Source of the DNA: Pigmentiphaga sp. H8
Lineage (GTDB): Bacteria; Pseudomonadota; Gammaproteobacteria; Burkholderiales; Burkholderiaceae_B
NCBI RefSeq assembly: GCF_003854895.1
Contig: NZ_CP033966.1
Coordinates: 1,116,001 to 1,180,000, forward strand
DNA: 64,000 nucleotides
Direction: 5' to 3'
In this document: in pieces, positions 56,932 to 64,000 of the stretch
How positions within the stretch are numbered: the stretch's first letter is position 1
Layout of the letters: the number at the start of each line of letters is the position of its first letter
Notes under the pieces: generated by a model
The model's database searches: none
What the model was told of the DNA's origin: nothing
The model's input: the letters and a program-made list of their open reading frames with translations, nothing else
Translations under genes and position numbers: made by a program

Positions 56932-58452
56932 TCAATCCATGGCCACGTGCGGCGTGTCCTCGCCCGCCGCCCGCCGGCGCGACCGCACGATGGCCAGCAG
57001 CGGCACCACGCACAGGGTGGCGACGAACATCAGCTTGAACGCGTCGACGTAGGCGATCATCGAGGCCTGCTGCGTCACCATCCGGTTCAGCGACTCCAGC
57101 GTCGAGGGCGAACCCAGGTCGTAGTTCTGCATCAGCGCGGCGTTGGCCGGATTCATGTGCTCGACCAGCGAAGCGTGCACGACCTGTGTGTTGCGCGTGA
57201 CCTGCGCCTGGATCACCGAGATGCCTATGCTGCTGCCGATGTTGCGCATCAGGCTGAAGATGGCCGTGCCATCGGCTCGCAGCTCGGGGGCCAGCGTGGC
57301 GAAGGTGACCGCGCTCAGCGGAACGAACACGAATCCCAGGCCCACGCCCTGGATGACGCCCGGCCAGACGATGTCGCTTTGGGACAGGACCAGCGTATAG
57401 CCCATCATCTGGTAGAGCGCGACCGCCGACACCAGGAAACCGGCCAGCAGCATCATGCGCACGTCCATGCGCCCGACCAGCCGCCCCGCGATCAGCATGG
57501 CCACCATGGTGCCCACGCCGCTGGGGGCGGTGACCAGGCCGGTGGTGGCCACCGGATAGCCCATCAGCGCCTCCAGCATGGGGGGCAGCAGGGCGCGCGT
57601 CGCGTACATCACCGCGCCGATCACGAAGATGAAACAGGTGCCGGTGACGAAGTTGCTGTCCTTCAGCAATTCATAGCGGAAGAAGGATCCCTTGCCCGCC
57701 GTGGCCGTGTGCAGCGCGAAGAAGACGAAGCTGACCAGCGCGACGGCGGCCTCGATGCGTATCTCCAGCGAGCCGAACCAGTCCAGCTGCTGGCCGCGGT
57801 CCAGCATGGCCTGGAGGGCGCCGATGGCCAGCGACAGGGTGATGAATCCGAAGAAGTCCAGCGCCTGCCGCGCCGAGGGCTTGGAGCGGGGCAGGTAGGT
57901 CAGCACGCCGAACAGCGCGAAGGCGCCGATGGGCAGGTTGATCAGGAACACCCACCGCCAGTTGTAGCTGTCCGTCAGCCAGCCGCCCAGGGTGGGGCCC
58001 AGTATCGGCCCCACCATCACGCCCACGCCCCAGATCGCCATGGCCTGCGGCTGCTTGTCGCGCGGATTGATGTCCAGCAGGATGGACTGGGACAGGGGCA
58101 CCAGCGCCGCGCCGAACAGGCCTTGCAGCAGCCGGGCGCCGACGATCTGGGCCAGGGTCTCGGACAGGCCGCACAGCAGCGAGGCCACGGTGAAGCCGCT
58201 GACCGCGATCGCCAGCAGGCGCTTGACGCCCAGGCGGGCGGCCAGCCAGCCGGTCAGCGGCGTGGCGATGGCGGCGGCCACGATGTAGGAGGTCAGGACC
58301 CAGCTGATCTCGTCCTGGGAGGCGGACAGCGTACCCTGCATGTGAGGCAGCGCGACGTTGGCGATGGTGCTGTCCAGCGTCTGCATCAGCGTGGCCAGCA
58401 TGATGGACAGCGTGATCATGCGCCGGTTGAGCGGCGCGGCGGAGGTTTGCAC
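56932..58452 (-). CDS. DHA2-family (EmrB/QacA) drug:H+ antiporter, 14 TM
   Basis: An inner-membrane MFS exporter of 506 residues with about 14 hydrophobic segments. The DHA2 motif LDSTIANVALPHMQG is near residue 26. WVLTSYIVAAAIATPLTGWL and the NWRWVFLINLPIG segment follow, both typical of EmrB. It lacks an adjacent EmrA-type membrane fusion gene, so it may act alone or with partners coded elsewhere. The start is a GTG at 58452; an ATG 11 codons later (58419) at the first hydrophobic segment is possible. A divergent MarR gene and an AT-rich palindrome lie upstream. Confidence 0.92.
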   Translation of the reverse strand: MQTSAAPLNRRMITLSIMLATLMQTLDSTIANVALPHMQGTLSASQDEISWVLTSYIVAAAIATPLTGWLAARLGVKRLLAIAVSGFTVASLLCGLSETLAQIVGARLLQGLFGAALVPLSQSILLDINPRDKQPQAMAIWGVGVMVGPILGPTLGGWLTDSYNWRWVFLINLPIGAFALFGVLTYLPRSKPSARQALDFFGFITLSLAIGALQAMLDRGQQLDWFGSLEIRIEAAVALVSFVFFALHTATAGKGSFFRYELLKDSNFVTGTCFIFVIGAVMYATRALLPPMLEALMGYPVATTGLVTAPSGVGTMVAMLIAGRLVGRMDVRMMLLAGFLVSAVALYQMMGYTLVLSQSDIVWPGVIQGVGLGFVFVPLSAVTFATLAPELRADGTAIFSLMRNIGSSIGISVIQAQVTRNTQVVHASLVEHMNPANAALMQNYDLGSPSTLESLNRMVTQQASMIAYVDAFKLMFVATLCVVPLLAIVRSRRRAAGEDTPHVAMD

Positions 58453-58475
58453 GGCAGGTGCCCGGCGGGTCTGGA

Positions 58476-58495
58476 ATGATATGCAGGTATATCAT
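58476..58495. promoter_or_regulatory. Candidate MarR operator
   Basis: A perfect dyad with seven-base arms ATGATAT and ATATCAT around six bases lies in the 115 bp between the exporter and MarR genes. The size and AT-rich core suit a MarR dimer site, and it overlaps possible -10 sequences. It starts 24 bases from the exporter start codon. Confidence 0.55.
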
Positions 58496-58515
58496 ATGCT
58501 CGCTTACATATTCCC

Positions 58516-58550
58516 GAACGCGCGGCGATGGGCGACAATATCGCGCGTTC
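58516..58550 (+). promoter_or_regulatory. Inverted repeat in the marR leader
   Basis: GAACGCGCG and CGCGCGTTC, perfect nine-base arms separated by 17 bases, end 17 bases before the marR ATG. It may form an RNA stem-loop near the ribosome site or be a second DNA-binding site. Confidence 0.35.
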
Positions 58551-58567
58551 CTCTTCCGGTCCTCCCC

Positions 58568-59011
58568 ATGGCGACTCCCTACGACAAGCGCTTCGGTTTC
58601 CTGGTGTCCGACATCGGCCGGCTGATGAGCACCGAATTCGACCGCCGGGCGCGCGGGCGCCTCGAACTCAGCCGCGCGCAGTGCCGCCTGGCGCTGTACC
58701 TGTCCTTCCTGGGGCCGATGACGCAGGCGCAACTGGCCGAGACGCTGGATGTCACGCCCATGACCGTTGCCCGCATGCTGGACCGGATGCAGGAGGGCGG
58801 CTGGGTCACGCGCATGCCGGTGCCCGGCGACAGGCGGGCGCTCCGCGTCGAGGCCACGGCCAGGGCCGAGTCCATGCTGGCAGAGGCGCTGAACGTGGGC
58901 GACGAGCTGGCCGATTTCGCGCTGCGCGGCCTGACCGAGGCCGAGCAAAGCCAGTTGATAGGTTTGTTGCAACGCGTTCGCAACAACATGGCCGCCCCGG
59001 AAGGGGGCTGA
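58568..59011 (+). CDS. MarR-family transcriptional regulator
   Basis: A 147-residue winged-helix repressor. The DNA-binding part is at about 50-100 (MTQAQLAETLDVTPMTVARMLDRM) followed by the wing with VPGDRRALRVEAT. Terminal helices form the dimer interface. The ATG at 58568 is chosen because upstream in-frame codons lie inside the divergent exporter gene and its control region. It probably represses the DHA2 exporter and is relieved by a small lipophilic ligand. A CzcI-like gene follows in the same direction after 84 bases. Confidence 0.92.
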   Translation: MATPYDKRFGFLVSDIGRLMSTEFDRRARGRLELSRAQCRLALYLSFLGPMTQAQLAETLDVTPMTVARMLDRMQEGGWVTRMPVPGDRRALRVEATARAESMLAEALNVGDELADFALRGLTEAEQSQLIGLLQRVRNNMAAPEGG

Positions 59012-59060
59012 TCTTCCTGGGGACCGCGCCGCCGCGTAGTCAGGGCGAAATGAGAGTGAA

Positions 59061-59088
59061 TTGCAAAAACCGTCGCAGCGCTTAAAAT
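59061..59088 (+). promoter_or_regulatory. Promoter of the czc-type cluster
   Basis: TTGCAA (59061-59066) and TAAAAT (59083-59088) with 16 bases between them form a good sigma-70 promoter. Transcription would start at about 59095, next to the ATG at 59096, which implies a leaderless message. Confidence 0.6.
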
Positions 59089-59095
59089 GCTGCAC

Positions 59096-59572
59096 ATGCG
59101 ACATTGGTACGTGTTTCTCGTATTGCTGTTCCTGCCCCTGCAATGGGTGTGGGCGGAGTCCGCCGCGTGCCAGCTCAAGGCGCACGTGGTGGCCGGCTAC
59201 CAGCACGCCCGTGTCGCGGCCCACCTGCCCGTGACGGCCGGCCATGAACTGGGCGAGGCGCCCCTGGCCGGCACCGCCGTCCAGATCGACATGCCGCGCT
59301 GGGAGTTCGAGGTGGACGAGGAATTCGACATCGTCGAGCAGATTTCCGAGCCCGACTGGGGCGACGTCGCGGTGGACGACCTGGTTTGCCGGCCGCCGGC
59401 CAACGACAATTCCTACGGGGGCGCTCCGCTCGATCCCCACGAGTTCGACCTTCCCCTGTGCGTCGCGATCGCCGCGCCCGCCCTGGGCGATTCGCTGTTC
59501 ATCGCTTCGCAGCATCCTCCCGCGCCGGCCCCGGTGTTCCGGGCCTACCGGCCGCCGTTACCGACGGTCTGA
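59096..59572 (+). CDS. CzcI-like exported protein
   Basis: A 158-residue protein with an N-terminal signal (RHWYVFLVLLFLPLQWVWAES, cleaved after about residue 20). An acidic mature part rich in Asp, Glu, Pro and His follows and ends in a proline-rich tail. The N-terminal pattern FLVLLFLPLQ and the position just before a czcC gene match CzcI-type proteins, small periplasmic regulators or modulators of Czc efflux. The Cys-rich metal site of some CzcI proteins is only partly present. The ATG at 59096 is chosen because the nearby ATG at 59087 lies inside the predicted -10 box. Confidence 0.72.
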   Translation: MRHWYVFLVLLFLPLQWVWAESAACQLKAHVVAGYQHARVAAHLPVTAGHELGEAPLAGTAVQIDMPRWEFEVDEEFDIVEQISEPDWGDVAVDDLVCRPPANDNSYGGAPLDPHEFDLPLCVAIAAPALGDSLFIASQHPPAPAPVFRAYRPPLPTV

Positions 59573-59665
59573 TCCGCGTCACCCCCGTCTGCGGCGGCAG
59601 CTAGCCGCCGCACACGCCTTGCCGGCGGCCTCGGGCCGCCGCGCGTGTCCGTTCCTACGATCATC

Positions 59666-60907
59666 ATGAAGCCCATCACACTCGTTTTGTCAGTGTGGCT
59701 GGCGGGCATGTGTACCCATGCGGCTGCGGCGCAGCCCTACACGCTCGACCAGCTATTGTCCCTTGCCCTGCGGGGCAACAAGGGCGTCGAGGCCGCTTCG
59801 GCCGGCGTCGACGTCGCACGGGCCGGCCTGACCACCGCCCGGGCCTATCCCAACCCCGAGGTGGAGTTCACCACCGGCCGCGTCTCCGCACGCCAGCCCG
59901 GCGCCGCCACCGGGGTGGGGCAGACGCTGTCCATCACCCAGCGCATCGACCTGCCCAATCAGCGGCGGCTGCGCTACGAGGTCGCCACGGGAACGCTGCG
60001 GGCCACCACCGCGAGCCACGAGTCGTTCGTCGTGGACCTCGTGGCCAAGGTCAAGCGCGGGTTCTACGAGACGCTTCGGCGCGAGGCCGAATTCTCGGCG
60101 GCCCAGGAAGACCTCGCCCTGACCCAGCAGTTGTACAACCGTGCCCAGATCCGGGTCGACGTGGGCGATGCGCCCAAGTACGAGGCCATACGGGTCGGAG
60201 CCGAGCTGCTCAATGCCCAGAAGAACAACCAGAGCGCGTTGCTGCGCGTGAACCAGGCCAAGTCGTTCCTGCGCCAGCAGGTGGGCGAGATCCTGCCGGC
60301 CGGCTTCGCGCTGCAGGGAAGGCTGGGGCGGACGTGGTCGCTGGAGCCGCTTGCCAAGCTGCGCGAGACGATGCTGGCGGGCAATGCCGAGCTGACCGAG
60401 TACCGGGCCGCCTTGCAGCGGGCCCGGGCGTCGGTGGACTACGAGCGTTCGCTGCGCCTGCCGTCGGTGGCGCTCAAGGCCACGTCCAGCCGCGATCCCG
60501 ACGTGCGCGACACGCAGTTCGGCGTGGTGGTCAGCGTGCCGCTCTGGGATCGCCGGGAAGGTCCGGTCAACGAGGCCGCCGCCGGTGTCATCCGTGCGCG
60601 CAGCCAGCTCGAGGCGCGGGAGTTCGAACTGACCCAGCAACTGGACTCCGCCTATCAGCAATTCCAGATCGCCGCCTCGCAGGTCGAGGCGCTCGAGTCG
60701 GGCATCGTGCGCCAGGCCGAGGCCGCGCTGAACGTGGCCGAGGCCGCGTATCGCTACGGCGAGCGCGGGATCATCGACTATCTCGATGCGCAGCGCGTGC
60801 TGCGCACCGCGCGCAACGACCTCATCGCCGCCCAATTCGATCTGCAGATGGCCGCCGTGGAAATCGAGCGGCTGCTGGCCAATTCCTTCGCAGGTGAACC
60901 CTCATGA
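59666..60907 (+). CDS. czcC: CzcC-type outer-membrane efflux channel (TolC family)
   Basis: Outer-membrane component of a tripartite metal efflux pump, 413 residues. A signal peptide ends near residue 22 (AAA-Q), and the start LDQLLSLALRGNKGVEAASA is typical of the OMF family. Two halves show the repeated helix pattern of the TolC tunnel. The ATG at 59666 is chosen over a GTG seven codons upstream because it begins the signal peptide. It overlaps czcB by four bases. Assignment to czc and not cus or cnr rests on the neighbouring CzcI-like gene and the HME-type pump. Confidence 0.88.
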   Translation: MKPITLVLSVWLAGMCTHAAAAQPYTLDQLLSLALRGNKGVEAASAGVDVARAGLTTARAYPNPEVEFTTGRVSARQPGAATGVGQTLSITQRIDLPNQRRLRYEVATGTLRATTASHESFVVDLVAKVKRGFYETLRREAEFSAAQEDLALTQQLYNRAQIRVDVGDAPKYEAIRVGAELLNAQKNNQSALLRVNQAKSFLRQQVGEILPAGFALQGRLGRTWSLEPLAKLRETMLAGNAELTEYRAALQRARASVDYERSLRLPSVALKATSSRDPDVRDTQFGVVVSVPLWDRREGPVNEAAAGVIRARSQLEAREFELTQQLDSAYQQFQIAASQVEALESGIVRQAEAALNVAEAAYRYGERGIIDYLDAQRVLRTARNDLIAAQFDLQMAAVEIERLLANSFAGEPS

Positions 60908-62097
60908 TTCCGCGTTCTTTCCGCAAGACTTCCCACGGCGCGCGCCGGGTCCAGCCCGCCGCCGGACGGTGGAGCCTCCTGGCCGCGTTCTGCCTCGTCC
61001 TGGCCGCCTGCGGCGACAAGCCCGCGGCCGAGGCCGAGCCGGCCGAAATGCTCGACCCCAGCATCGTGGTGGCGAGCGAGGCCATGCAGGCCCGCATCAA
61101 GGTTGCCCCGATCACCACGGAACCGTTCAGCGACGTGCTGCGCGTGGCGGGCCGCATCGATTTCGATCGCCAGCGCATGGCCCGGATCGGCGCTCCCGTG
61201 ACGGGGCGCGTTACCGACATCAACACCACGCTGGGCGCGGCGGTCAAGCCGGGCGACGTGCTGGCGCGCCTGCACAGCACCGAGCTGGGCAGCGCGCAAC
61301 TGGCCTACCTGAAGGCCAAGGCCCAGTCTGAACTGCAGCAGAACGCCCGCGAACGGGCGCGGCTGCTGTTCGCCGCCGACGTGATCGGCAAGGCCGAACT
61401 GCAGCGGCGCGAGAACGAGTACGCGGTGGCCGCGGCCGAGCTGCGCGCCGCGTACGACCAGTTGAGCGTGCTGGGCATGTCGCCGTCGGTGATCTCGCGC
61501 ATGGGGCAATCGGGCGAGATCAGTTCGTTCTCGCCGGTGGTATCCACGCTGCGCGGGTCCGTGGTCGAGTTCAAGGTATCGCCGGGACAGGTGGTCCAGC
61601 CCGCCGATGCGCTGTTCACGGTGGCCGACCTGTCGCGCGTGTGGGCCGTGGCCGAGGTGCCCGAGCAGCAGGCCGACCTGGTGGCGGCGGGCCAGACCGT
61701 CGACATCGAGGTGCCGGCGCTGGGCAACCGCAAGATCTCGGGCGAGCTGATCTTCGTCGGCCAGGTGGTCGATCCGGTCACGCGCACCGTGCCGGTCAGG
61801 ACCTCCATCGACAACGCCGACGGCCGGCTCAAGCCGGCGATGCTGGCGACCATGCTGATCGCCAGCCGGCCGACCGAACAGCTCGTGATTCCCGCATCGG
61901 CCGTGGTGCGTTTCGAGAACGAGGACCTGGTCTACGTCGAGATCGAACCGGGCCGCTTTCGCGCGACGCACGTGCAGATGGGCGCCTCGTACAACGGCAA
62001 GCGCTCGGTGGCCTCGGGCCTGAAGGCCGGTGACCGCGTCGTCGTCGAAGGGGCTTTCCACCTCAACAACCAGCGCACTGGCGTCGATCCGGAGTAA
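60904..62097 (+). CDS. czcB: CzcB-type membrane fusion protein (lipoprotein)
   Basis: Periplasmic adaptor of the RND efflux system, 397 residues. A lipobox LAAC with C36 after a basic N-terminus and hydrophobic stretch marks it as a lipoprotein. The fusion-protein core has RIGAPVTGRVTDINTTLGAAVKPGD near residue 97, a coiled hairpin and SVVEFKVSPGQVVQPADALF, with a C-terminal VVVEGAFHLNNQ end. There is no His-rich N-terminal metal-binding extension as in CzcB of Cupriavidus, which may affect metal delivery. It lies between czcC (four-base overlap) and czcA (five bases). Confidence 0.9.
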   Translation: MIPRSFRKTSHGARRVQPAAGRWSLLAAFCLVLAACGDKPAAEAEPAEMLDPSIVVASEAMQARIKVAPITTEPFSDVLRVAGRIDFDRQRMARIGAPVTGRVTDINTTLGAAVKPGDVLARLHSTELGSAQLAYLKAKAQSELQQNARERARLLFAADVIGKAELQRRENEYAVAAAELRAAYDQLSVLGMSPSVISRMGQSGEISSFSPVVSTLRGSVVEFKVSPGQVVQPADALFTVADLSRVWAVAEVPEQQADLVAAGQTVDIEVPALGNRKISGELIFVGQVVDPVTRTVPVRTSIDNADGRLKPAMLATMLIASRPTEQLVIPASAVVRFENEDLVYVEIEPGRFRATHVQMGASYNGKRSVASGLKAGDRVVVEGAFHLNNQRTGVDPE

Positions 62098-62102
62098 CCA
62101 TC

Positions 62103-64000
62103 ATGCTCGAGAAAATCGTCCGCGCTGCCCTGCAGCAGCGGCTGATCATCGTCGTGCTGGCGGTGGTGGCCCTCGTGGCCGGCCTGGACGCCATGCGCAA
62201 GCTGTCGGTGGATGCCTTCCCGGACGTGACCAACGTCCAGGTGCAGATCGCGACCGACGCCACCGGCCGTTCGCCGGAGGAGGTCGAACGCTTCGTGACC
62301 GTGCCCATCGAGATCGCGATGACCGGCCTGCCCGGGTTGGAGGAAATGCGTTCGCTGAACAAGCCGGGGCTGTCGCTGATCACCCTGGTCTTCACCGACG
62401 CGACCGACGTCTATTTCGCGCGCCAGTTGGCGATGGAGCGGCTGATCGAGATCGGTTCGCGCATGCCTACCGGCGTGACGCCCGTGCTCGGGCCCGTCTC
62501 CACGGGCCTGGGCGAGGTCTATCAGTACACCCTGGACCGGCCCGACGACGGCGACCGGGAACTGACGCAGAAGGAACTGACGGAGCGGCGCATCGTCCAG
62601 GACTGGGTGGTGCGTCCGCTGCTGCGGTCGATCCCGCAGGTGGCGGAAATCAACTCGCAGGGCGGCTACGTCAAGCAGTACCAGGTGCGGGTCAACCCCG
62701 ACCGCATGAGCCACTACGGCATCACGCTGCATCAGGTCTACGAGGGGCTGGCGCGCAACAACGCCAACTCGGGCGGGGGCATCCTGCCGCACTACGCCGA
62801 ACAGTACCTGATACGCGGCGTGGGCCTGATCGAGAACCTGCAGGACATCGCCAACATCGTGCTGGCCGAATCCAACGGCACACCGGTCTACGTGCGGGAC
62901 GTGGCCGAGGTCGGCATGGGGCACGAGGTCCGCTACGGCGCCGTGGTCAAGAACGGCGTGACCGAGTCCGTGGGCGGCATCGTCATGATGATGCGGGGCG
63001 GGAACGCCAAGGAAGTGGTGGCGCGCATCAAGCAGCGGGTGGCCGAGATCAACAGTCAGGGCATGTTGCCCGACGGGCTGCAGATCGTGCCCTACTACGA
63101 CCGCAGCGAACTGGTCGACGCGGCCCTGTGGACCGTGGCCAAGGTACTGCTGGAGGGCGTCCTGCTGGTCGTCGTCATCCTGTTCCTGTTCCTGGGCGAC
63201 GTGCGGTCTTCGCTGATCGTCGTCGCGACCCTGGTGCTGACGCCGCTGCTGACCTTCTTCGCGATGAACCGGCTGGGCATCTCGGCCAACCTGATGTCGC
63301 TGGGAGGGCTGGCGGTCGCCATCGGCCTGATGGTGGACGGTTCCGTGGTCGTGGTCGAGAACGCCTTCGCCCACCTGGGCCATGCCAAGGACAGCGGCGA
63401 GAGCAAGATCCGCATCATCCTCAAGGCGGTGGCCGAGGTGGCGACGCCGGTGGTGTTCGGCATCGGCATCATCATCCTGGTGTTCCTGCCGCTGATGACG
63501 CTGCAGGGCATGGAAGGCAAGATGTTCGCGCCGCTGGCCTACACCATCGCCATCGCGCTGGCGATCTCGCTGGTTCTGTCGCTGACGCTGTCGCCCGTGC
63601 TGTCGTCCTACCTGCTCAAGGGCGGGGCCGAGCACGACACGCGCATGATCGCCTTCATGAAGCGGCACTACCTGCGCATGCTGGACTGGGTGCTGCGCAA
63701 CACGAAGAAGACGGTCGTGATGGCGGTGCTGGCCTTCTGCGCGTCGGTCGCCGTGCTGCCTTTCCTGGGCACCTCTTTCATTCCGGAGATGAAGGAAGGA
63801 TCGATCGTGCCGGGCATCAACCGCGTGCCCAATATCTCGCTAGAGGAGTCGATCGCGCTGGAACGCCAGGCCATGAAGATCATCATGGGCGTGCCCGGCG
63901 TGAAATCGGCGATCTCCGGGGTGGGCCGCGGCGAGAGTCCCGCCGATCCACAGGCGCAGAACGAATCCACGCCCATCGTCAGCCTCAAGCCGCAGGACGA
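62103..64000 (+). CDS. czcA: CzcA-like heavy-metal efflux RND pump (3' end cut by window)
   Basis: Proton-driven inner-membrane pump for divalent metal ions. The 632 visible residues start MLEKIVRAALQQRLIIVVLAV; the family length is about 1050, so the C-terminal part is missing. The fourth transmembrane helix reads AVAIGLMVDGSVVVVENAF, with D412 and E419 present. The first aspartate of the DFGxxxDGA motif in classical zinc/cobalt/cadmium CzcA is A406 here, so the metal specificity is likely different. The large periplasmic loop, with the metal-entry region, is present. It completes a CzcI-C-B-A gene set driven by one promoter. Confidence 0.93.
   Translation, partial: MLEKIVRAALQQRLIIVVLAVVALVAGLDAMRKLSVDAFPDVTNVQVQIATDATGRSPEEVERFVTVPIEIAMTGLPGLEEMRSLNKPGLSLITLVFTDATDVYFARQLAMERLIEIGSRMPTGVTPVLGPVSTGLGEVYQYTLDRPDDGDRELTQKELTERRIVQDWVVRPLLRSIPQVAEINSQGGYVKQYQVRVNPDRMSHYGITLHQVYEGLARNNANSGGGILPHYAEQYLIRGVGLIENLQDIANIVLAESNGTPVYVRDVAEVGMGHEVRYGAVVKNGVTESVGGIVMMMRGGNAKEVVARIKQRVAEINSQGMLPDGLQIVPYYDRSELVDAALWTVAKVLLEGVLLVVVILFLFLGDVRSSLIVVATLVLTPLLTFFAMNRLGISANLMSLGGLAVAIGLMVDGSVVVVENAFAHLGHAKDSGESKIRIILKAVAEVATPVVFGIGIIILVFLPLMTLQGMEGKMFAPLAYTIAIALAISLVLSLTLSPVLSSYLLKGGAEHDTRMIAFMKRHYLRMLDWVLRNTKKTVVMAVLAFCASVAVLPFLGTSFIPEMKEGSIVPGINRVPNISLEESIALERQAMKIIMGVPGVKSAISGVGRGESPADPQAQNESTPIVSLKPQD

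Noticed and set aside
1..64000. CRISPR arrays, prophage or insertion sequences
   Set aside because: No regularly spaced direct repeats, no transposase, integrase or phage structural genes were seen. The only dispersed repeats are the short dyad-rich elements.

Overview
The window is high-GC DNA, densely and bidirectionally coded, from a betaproteobacterium of the order Burkholderiales. It most likely comes from the Alcaligenaceae (Bordetella/Achromobacter-like). The main reasons are seven Bug/TctC-type periplasmic receptors beside a single TctAB permease pair, the zapA-6S RNA arrangement, the gene pair dcd followed by an Arg/Lys/Orn decarboxylase, and scpA next to panC and a DUF3460 gene. No transposase, integrase, CRISPR array, rRNA or tRNA was seen. 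Genus and species are inferred and not proven.

Layout. 1-3035: an Mrp/ApbC ATPase (cut by the left edge) and the molybdenum-cofactor operon mobA-moeA-mobB. 3141-6254: a beta-hydroxyacid dehydrogenase and the tctB-tctA permease genes, whose divergent control region is packed with dyads next to a standalone LuxR-type HTH protein (6522). 6857-11988: msrA, two Bug receptors, a LysR regulator, an alpha/beta hydrolase and a VOC protein. 12010-21273 is mostly housekeeping: a cytochrome c, lgt, a SIMPL-domain protein, a TauE exporter, the 6S RNA gene ssrS, zapA and its coiled-coil partner, panC, scpA, metG and a thioredoxin-like gene. 21285-25585: LysR, a 4-oxalomesaconate tautomerase-like protein, a Bug receptor and a secreted esterase. 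25628-33721: a CNNM/CorC-type membrane protein and tamA-tamB, for outer-membrane translocation and assembly. 33759-41212: fumarylacetoacetase-Bug-cupin with TetR, then LysR with amidohydrolase and Bug. 41311-45676: dcd, the PLP decarboxylase and an HI0933-type flavoprotein. 45677-51243: an unusual LeuD/LeuC-RraA-Bug operon with its LysR, plus another Bug. 51498-56919: an exported methyltransferase-like protein followed by gcvT-gcvH-gcvP. 56932-59011: a DHA2 drug exporter with a divergent MarR. 59096-64000: a CzcI-CzcC-CzcB-CzcA heavy-metal efflux cluster, with czcA cut by the right edge.

How the genes work together. Much of the accessory content consists of repeated cassettes of one regulator, one to three catabolic enzymes and one Bug receptor. 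This suggests a scavenger of many organic acids whose substrates are set by the receptors while the permease is shared. A second theme is a family of five related intergenic elements of about 75 bp, each with three dyads. Four of them sit just after a gene's 3' end in the same orientation. The fifth lies in the leader of the PLP decarboxylase, where a short reading frame with a good ribosome site runs into the decarboxylase start codon.

The items most worth following up are this repeat family, the decarboxylase leader frame, the aconitase-like LeuCD pair that lacks the usual catalytic motifs, the exported methyltransferase upstream of the glycine-cleavage genes, and an 11-base -10 motif shared by three housekeeping promoters.
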